Assembly (NCBI GenBank): GCA_963727415.1
Contig: CAVSGF010000003.1
Coordinates: 744,001 to 808,000 of the forward strand
DNA from: DASQPR01 sp963727415
Lineage (GTDB): Bacteria > Actinomycetota > Actinomycetes > Mycobacteriales > Micromonosporaceae
Direction: 5' to 3'
Length of the DNA stretch: 64,000 nucleotides
Part shown: positions 61,644 through 64,000 of the stretch, one piece after another
Layout: each line of letters begins with the position of its first letter
How positions within the stretch are numbered: the stretch's first letter is position 1
Notes under the pieces: generated by a model
What the model was told of the DNA's origin: nothing
The model's input: the letters and a program-made list of their open reading frames with translations, nothing else
The model's database searches: none
Made by a program: the position numbers and the translations under genes

Positions 61644-62014
61644 ATCTGTCGGTCCTCTCGTATGTCGGCCGATCGTGATGGCCGAATCGCCCACGAGCCG
61701 ATTCGTACCACGACGGGCCCAAGTTTCGCGTTAGGCAACCATGGTCGCAGGCACGCGCGAACGCGTCACGCCGCATCCGCATCGCAACGCGCAAGACACC
61801 CTTGGCGCGGGGCCCTAGTTGCGACGATACGCGCTCGGTACCGGCCGAACCGACCTCATTCGGGCCGGGCGGCCCGGCCATGATCGTCCCGGAATCCGGC
61901 CGCAACGGCAAGCGCCCCGGCCCGATAGGTGGCCGGGGCGCTTGGCTAGCGCTTGCGCATGGCGCCGTTGTGCCCGGTCGGGCCGTCAGGCGCGAGCTGG
62001 ATCTATTGTGCGAT
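61644..62014. other. Region between clgR and pspA, holding the clgR terminator and probable pspA promoter
   Basis: 371 bases. The perfect stem at 61909-61944 closes clgR. The remaining 265 bases should contain the pspA promoter; TTCGCGTTAGGCAACC (about 61726) is locally AT-rich but I can assign no operator with confidence. No gene seen. Confidence 0.5.
61909..61944 (-). terminator. 14-bp perfect stem-loop downstream of clgR
   Basis: CAAGCGCCCCGGCC (61909-61922), loop CGATAGGT, exact complement 61931-61944, 70 bases past the clgR stop. GC-rich, with CTTG/CAAG at the base; no long T-run. Confidence 0.75.
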
Positions 62015-62515
62015 CTATCGTGCGAGCGCGACGTCGCGCCCGTGGTTCGGCTTGCGCGAATTGCGTGTAGCGCGCAGCGTCGCCTTGAATGGGCTGGTTT
62101 GGAGTACCGAAACGGACACATCGCCGTCGACGGTACGTTTGGCGGCCAGGTGCTTCGGCAGCACGATCGCCGGCGCACCGCGCAGGGCCTCGTCGCTTGG
62201 CACCGCCAGCGGCTCGGGCAGCGCCACCGGCCGGGTTGCCGGCGACGTGCCGGACATCGCCGGGACCGGAGCCGTCGCGCGCTCGGTCGCGGCCACCGTG
62301 TGACTCACCTCACGCAGCAGCTCAGAGAGCTGAGCACCCAATGCCTCACAGATCGCGGCAAGGAGCTCGCTGGAGGCTTCCTTCTGACCGCGCTCAATCT
62401 CCGAGAGGTAACCGAGTGACACATTCGCTGCCGTGGAAACTTCCCGCAATGTGCGGTGTTGAGACTGCCTGCGGGCCCGCAACGCGTCACCGATCACTCG
62501 ACGCAACAGGATCAT
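62015..62515 (-). CDS. clgR: ClgR-type XRE-family transcriptional regulator
   Basis: 166 residues from ATG 62515 behind GGAGGT. N-terminal helix-turn-helix: RVIGDALRARRQSQHRTLRE, VSTAANVSLGYLSEIERGQK, EASSELLAAICEALGAQLSE, characteristic of ClgR (activator of clp protease and other stress genes). The C-terminal 80 residues are variable, with Pro/Ala segments and a basic end (SRKPNHGRDVALAR). In mycobacteria and streptomycetes ClgR turns on pspA and Clp genes; the same order clgR, pspA, pspM is seen here. Confidence 0.92.
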   Translation of the reverse strand: MILLRRVIGDALRARRQSQHRTLREVSTAANVSLGYLSEIERGQKEASSELLAAICEALGAQLSELLREVSHTVAATERATAPVPAMSGTSPATRPVALPEPLAVPSDEALRGAPAIVLPKHLAAKRTVDGDVSVSVLQTSPFKATLRATRNSRKPNHGRDVALAR

Positions 62516-62860
62516 CGGTTCACCTCCACCCTCGATGTCACCGAACCCTACGTGCGCGGCCGCCGTCGCCGCCGACCCGCCAGTATCTTGACCGCCACGG
62601 TACCCGGTCGGGGCACGTGCCGACAGCACCGGCTTGGCCGGTCGTCCACGTGGTGCGAGATCGTGACCACATTCGCTGGGACGATAGCCGCAAATTCGGA
62701 CAATACTTCCCGATTTGGCGCTTCTTGTCCAACCAGCACAGCCAAATCGTGCGCCCGGCAACGGCCCCAATGCCGCCTGGGCTCGGACCGCTCAACGGCG
62801 GTCAGGCCTCGGCCGGCCGATCAGGCCGGCCCTCGTTGCCACTGCACGACTGGCCCCGGT
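62516..62860. promoter_or_regulatory. Upstream region of clgR, no gene supported
   Basis: 345 bases between cinA and clgR, both on the minus strand. An AT-richer core (about 62665-62750) contains short inverted pairs GGACAA/TTGTCC and GATTTGG/CCAAATC; the clgR promoter and its operator are likely here. No terminator is obvious after cinA. Confidence 0.4.
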
Positions 62861-63334
62861 TCAAGCCGTGCCACGCAGATGGCCATCAAGCCACGCTAGC
62901 GCCTCGTCGACTGACTTGCGGCGAATCGCGGAACGGCCACCGTCTAACAGCAATTTCCGACTCTCGGTTATGCCCGGTCCGGCCAGACCCAGAAAGACCG
63001 TACCGACGGCGATGCCGTCTTGCGATGTAGGCCCTGCCACACCTGTGGTCGCCAGCCCCCAGGTGGCCTGGCAGCGGACCCGGACCCCGTCGGCGAGTTG
63101 CCGGGCCACGTCCGGGTGCACCGGCCCGTGTTCGGCCAGCAGTCTTGAGTCCACACCGGCCAGGCTCGCCTTGAGATCGGTCGCGTAGACGATCAACCCG
63201 CCGCGGAACACCGCGCTCGCACCGGCGACGTCAACGATCGTGGCCGACAGCAGGCCGCCGGTCAGCGACTCGGCGACCGCCAGCGTCTCCCCCCGGCTCA
63301 CCAGGTGGGCAACGATCAACGATGGGTCGGTCAC
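62861..63334 (-). CDS. cinA: CinA C-terminal domain protein (nicotinamide-nucleotide amidase-like)
   Basis: 157 residues, GTG start. LAVAESLTGGLLSATIVDVA, with the catalytic Ser-Thr-Gly; VFRGGLIVYATDLKASLAGV; ATTGVAGPTSQDGIAVGTVF and the C-terminal RKSVDEALAWL are the PncC/CinA-C signatures. Deamidates nicotinamide mononucleotide, recycling pyridine nucleotides. The N-terminal MoeA-like domain of full CinA is absent, as is normal at this locus. It starts three bases after the pgsA stop. Confidence 0.93.
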   Translation of the reverse strand: MTDPSLIVAHLVSRGETLAVAESLTGGLLSATIVDVAGASAVFRGGLIVYATDLKASLAGVDSRLLAEHGPVHPDVARQLADGVRVRCQATWGLATTGVAGPTSQDGIAVGTVFLGLAGPGITESRKLLLDGGRSAIRRKSVDEALAWLDGHLRGTA

Positions 63335-63337
63335 GCC

Positions 63338-63946
63338 TTACGGTACGGCGGTTCCGGCCCGCCGCAACCGCAGCGCGCGAACCACGTAGTCGACTCCGGT
63401 GATCACCGTGACCGCCAGGGCCGCGCCCATCAGCCACGGTCCGACCTGGGCCAGCCCGGACGGGAACGGGAGGAGGTACCAGGCGATGGCCACGATCTGC
63501 AGCGCCGTCTTGACCTTGCCGCCCCGGCTTGCCGCGATCACGCCATGGCGGATCACCCAGAACCGGAGCACAGTCACGCCCAGCTCGCGGCCCAGGATCA
63601 CGATCGTCACCCACCACGCCAGCCGGCCGTACGCGGACAGCAGCACCAGGGCACTGCCGGTCAGCGCCTTGTCCGCGATCGGGTCGGCGACCTTGCCGAA
63701 CGACGTCACCAGGTCCCAGGTTCGAGCGATCCAGCCATCGACATAGTCGGTGACCGAAGCGATGCAGAACACCACGCACGCGACGATCCGTAACGTCGAA
63801 TCGGACATCGCCGACGCGATCGTGACGCCGATGAAGATCGGAACCATCACCAGCCGCAACGCGGTCAGGGCATTGGCCGGGTTCGCCAGGGGCACCACCC
63901 GCCGCTTGCCGTCCACCGACTGCGCCGGCGCGACCGGACCGCTCAT
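63338..63946 (-). CDS. pgsA: CDP-diacylglycerol-glycerol-3-phosphate 3-phosphatidyltransferase
   Basis: 202 residues, about five membrane helices. Makes phosphatidylglycerophosphate, the first committed step to phosphatidylglycerol. The CDP-alcohol phosphotransferase motif D-x2-DG-x2-AR-x8-G-x3-D-x3-D is complete: DYVDGWIARTWD, then FGKVADPIADKAL (about 68-94). The first 20 residues are a polar extension. ATG at 63946 overlaps the stop of the upstream frame (ATGA). Operon with cinA. Confidence 0.94.
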   Translation of the reverse strand: MSGPVAPAQSVDGKRRVVPLANPANALTALRLVMVPIFIGVTIASAMSDSTLRIVACVVFCIASVTDYVDGWIARTWDLVTSFGKVADPIADKALTGSALVLLSAYGRLAWWVTIVILGRELGVTVLRFWVIRHGVIAASRGGKVKTALQIVAIAWYLLPFPSGLAQVGPWLMGAALAVTVITGVDYVVRALRLRRAGTAVP

Positions 63947-64000
63947 CGCCCGGCTCGCAGCCCTGCGGCCCCGGGCCGCGGCACCGCCGCGGAGATCATC
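63943..64000 (-). CDS. 3' end of the gene upstream of pgsA, cut by the window edge
   Basis: The last 18 codons read ISAAVPRPGAAGLRAGR and a TGA that overlaps the pgsA start by four bases. A methylthiotransferase (rimO) often stands here in actinobacteria, but nothing in this fragment confirms it. Confidence 0.35.
   Translation of the reverse strand, partial: MISAAVPRPGAAGLRAGR

Noticed and set aside
1..64000. tRNA, rRNA, tmRNA, RNase P RNA or CRISPR array
   Set aside because: Reading both strands I found no T-loop/acceptor pattern, no rRNA-like stretch and no regularly spaced repeats; a covariance-model search would be decisive.

Overview
The window comes from a high-GC Gram-positive bacterium of the Actinomycetota. 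The evidence is the adenosylcobalamin-dependent ribonucleotide reductase with NrdR, the actinobacterial SOS boxes, a probable F420-dependent oxidoreductase, a type VII secretion mycosin, a clgR-pspA-pspM block, and the chromosomal series lexA, hflX, dapF, miaA, miaB, rny, recX, recA, DUF3046. Most of it is ordinary core chromosome. I cannot assign a genus. I found no rRNA, tRNA or CRISPR array.

Layout. 0-2 kb: end of a type VII secretion region (unknown protein plus a frameshifted mycosin), closed by a 17-bp perfect palindrome. 2.1-9.4 kb: methyltransferase, D-aminoacyl-tRNA deacylase, a sigma-70 factor, AcuC-like deacetylase coupled to a sulfurtransferase, a DtxR-family regulator, a lipoprotein and two small proteins. 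9.5-14.6 kb: a surface-glycan locus with two sugar-nucleotide epimerases (one a clear UDP-sulfoquinovose synthase homologue), a membrane glycosyltransferase fused to a polyprenyl-phosphate-sugar synthase domain, and a GtrA flippase. 14.8-18.9 kb: accessory stretch with a lectin-LysM protein, integrase and transposase remnants, a phosphotransferase, fragments of two unrelated genes and an IS3-family element.

19-24.6 kb: nrdR-nrdJ, then a LysM division-inhibitor candidate divergent from lexA. 24.9-36.6 kb: secreted GGQY-repeat protein, hflX, malic enzyme, DUF885 protein, MMPL transporter, dapF, miaA and partner. 36.7-44.6 kb: DUF349 protein, miaB, DUF2277 protein, rny, recX, recA, DUF3046. 44.6-57.9 kb: MFS transporter, MocR regulator divergent from a PNPOx-GNAT fusion, LysE exporter, two-component pair, lhr helicase, LLM oxidoreductase. 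58-64 kb: SAM hydroxide adenosyltransferase, nei, pspM, pspA, clgR, cinA, pgsA.

Links between genes. LexA boxes can be read upstream of lexA, of the LysM/YneA-like gene and of recA. Paired NrdR boxes 31 bp apart precede nrdR-nrdJ. The glycan locus could make, flip and transfer a lipid-linked sugar, possibly sulfoquinovose; this is the best candidate for an undescribed pathway here.

Caution. Four coding sequences (mycP, a GT39 fragment, rny, lhr) are broken by seven frameshifts in total. All seven read as one extra base, most next to short homopolymers, so sequencing or assembly error must be excluded before calling pseudogenes. A palindromic intergenic repeat of about 53 bp occurs three times (39.7, 46.0 and 52.1 kb).
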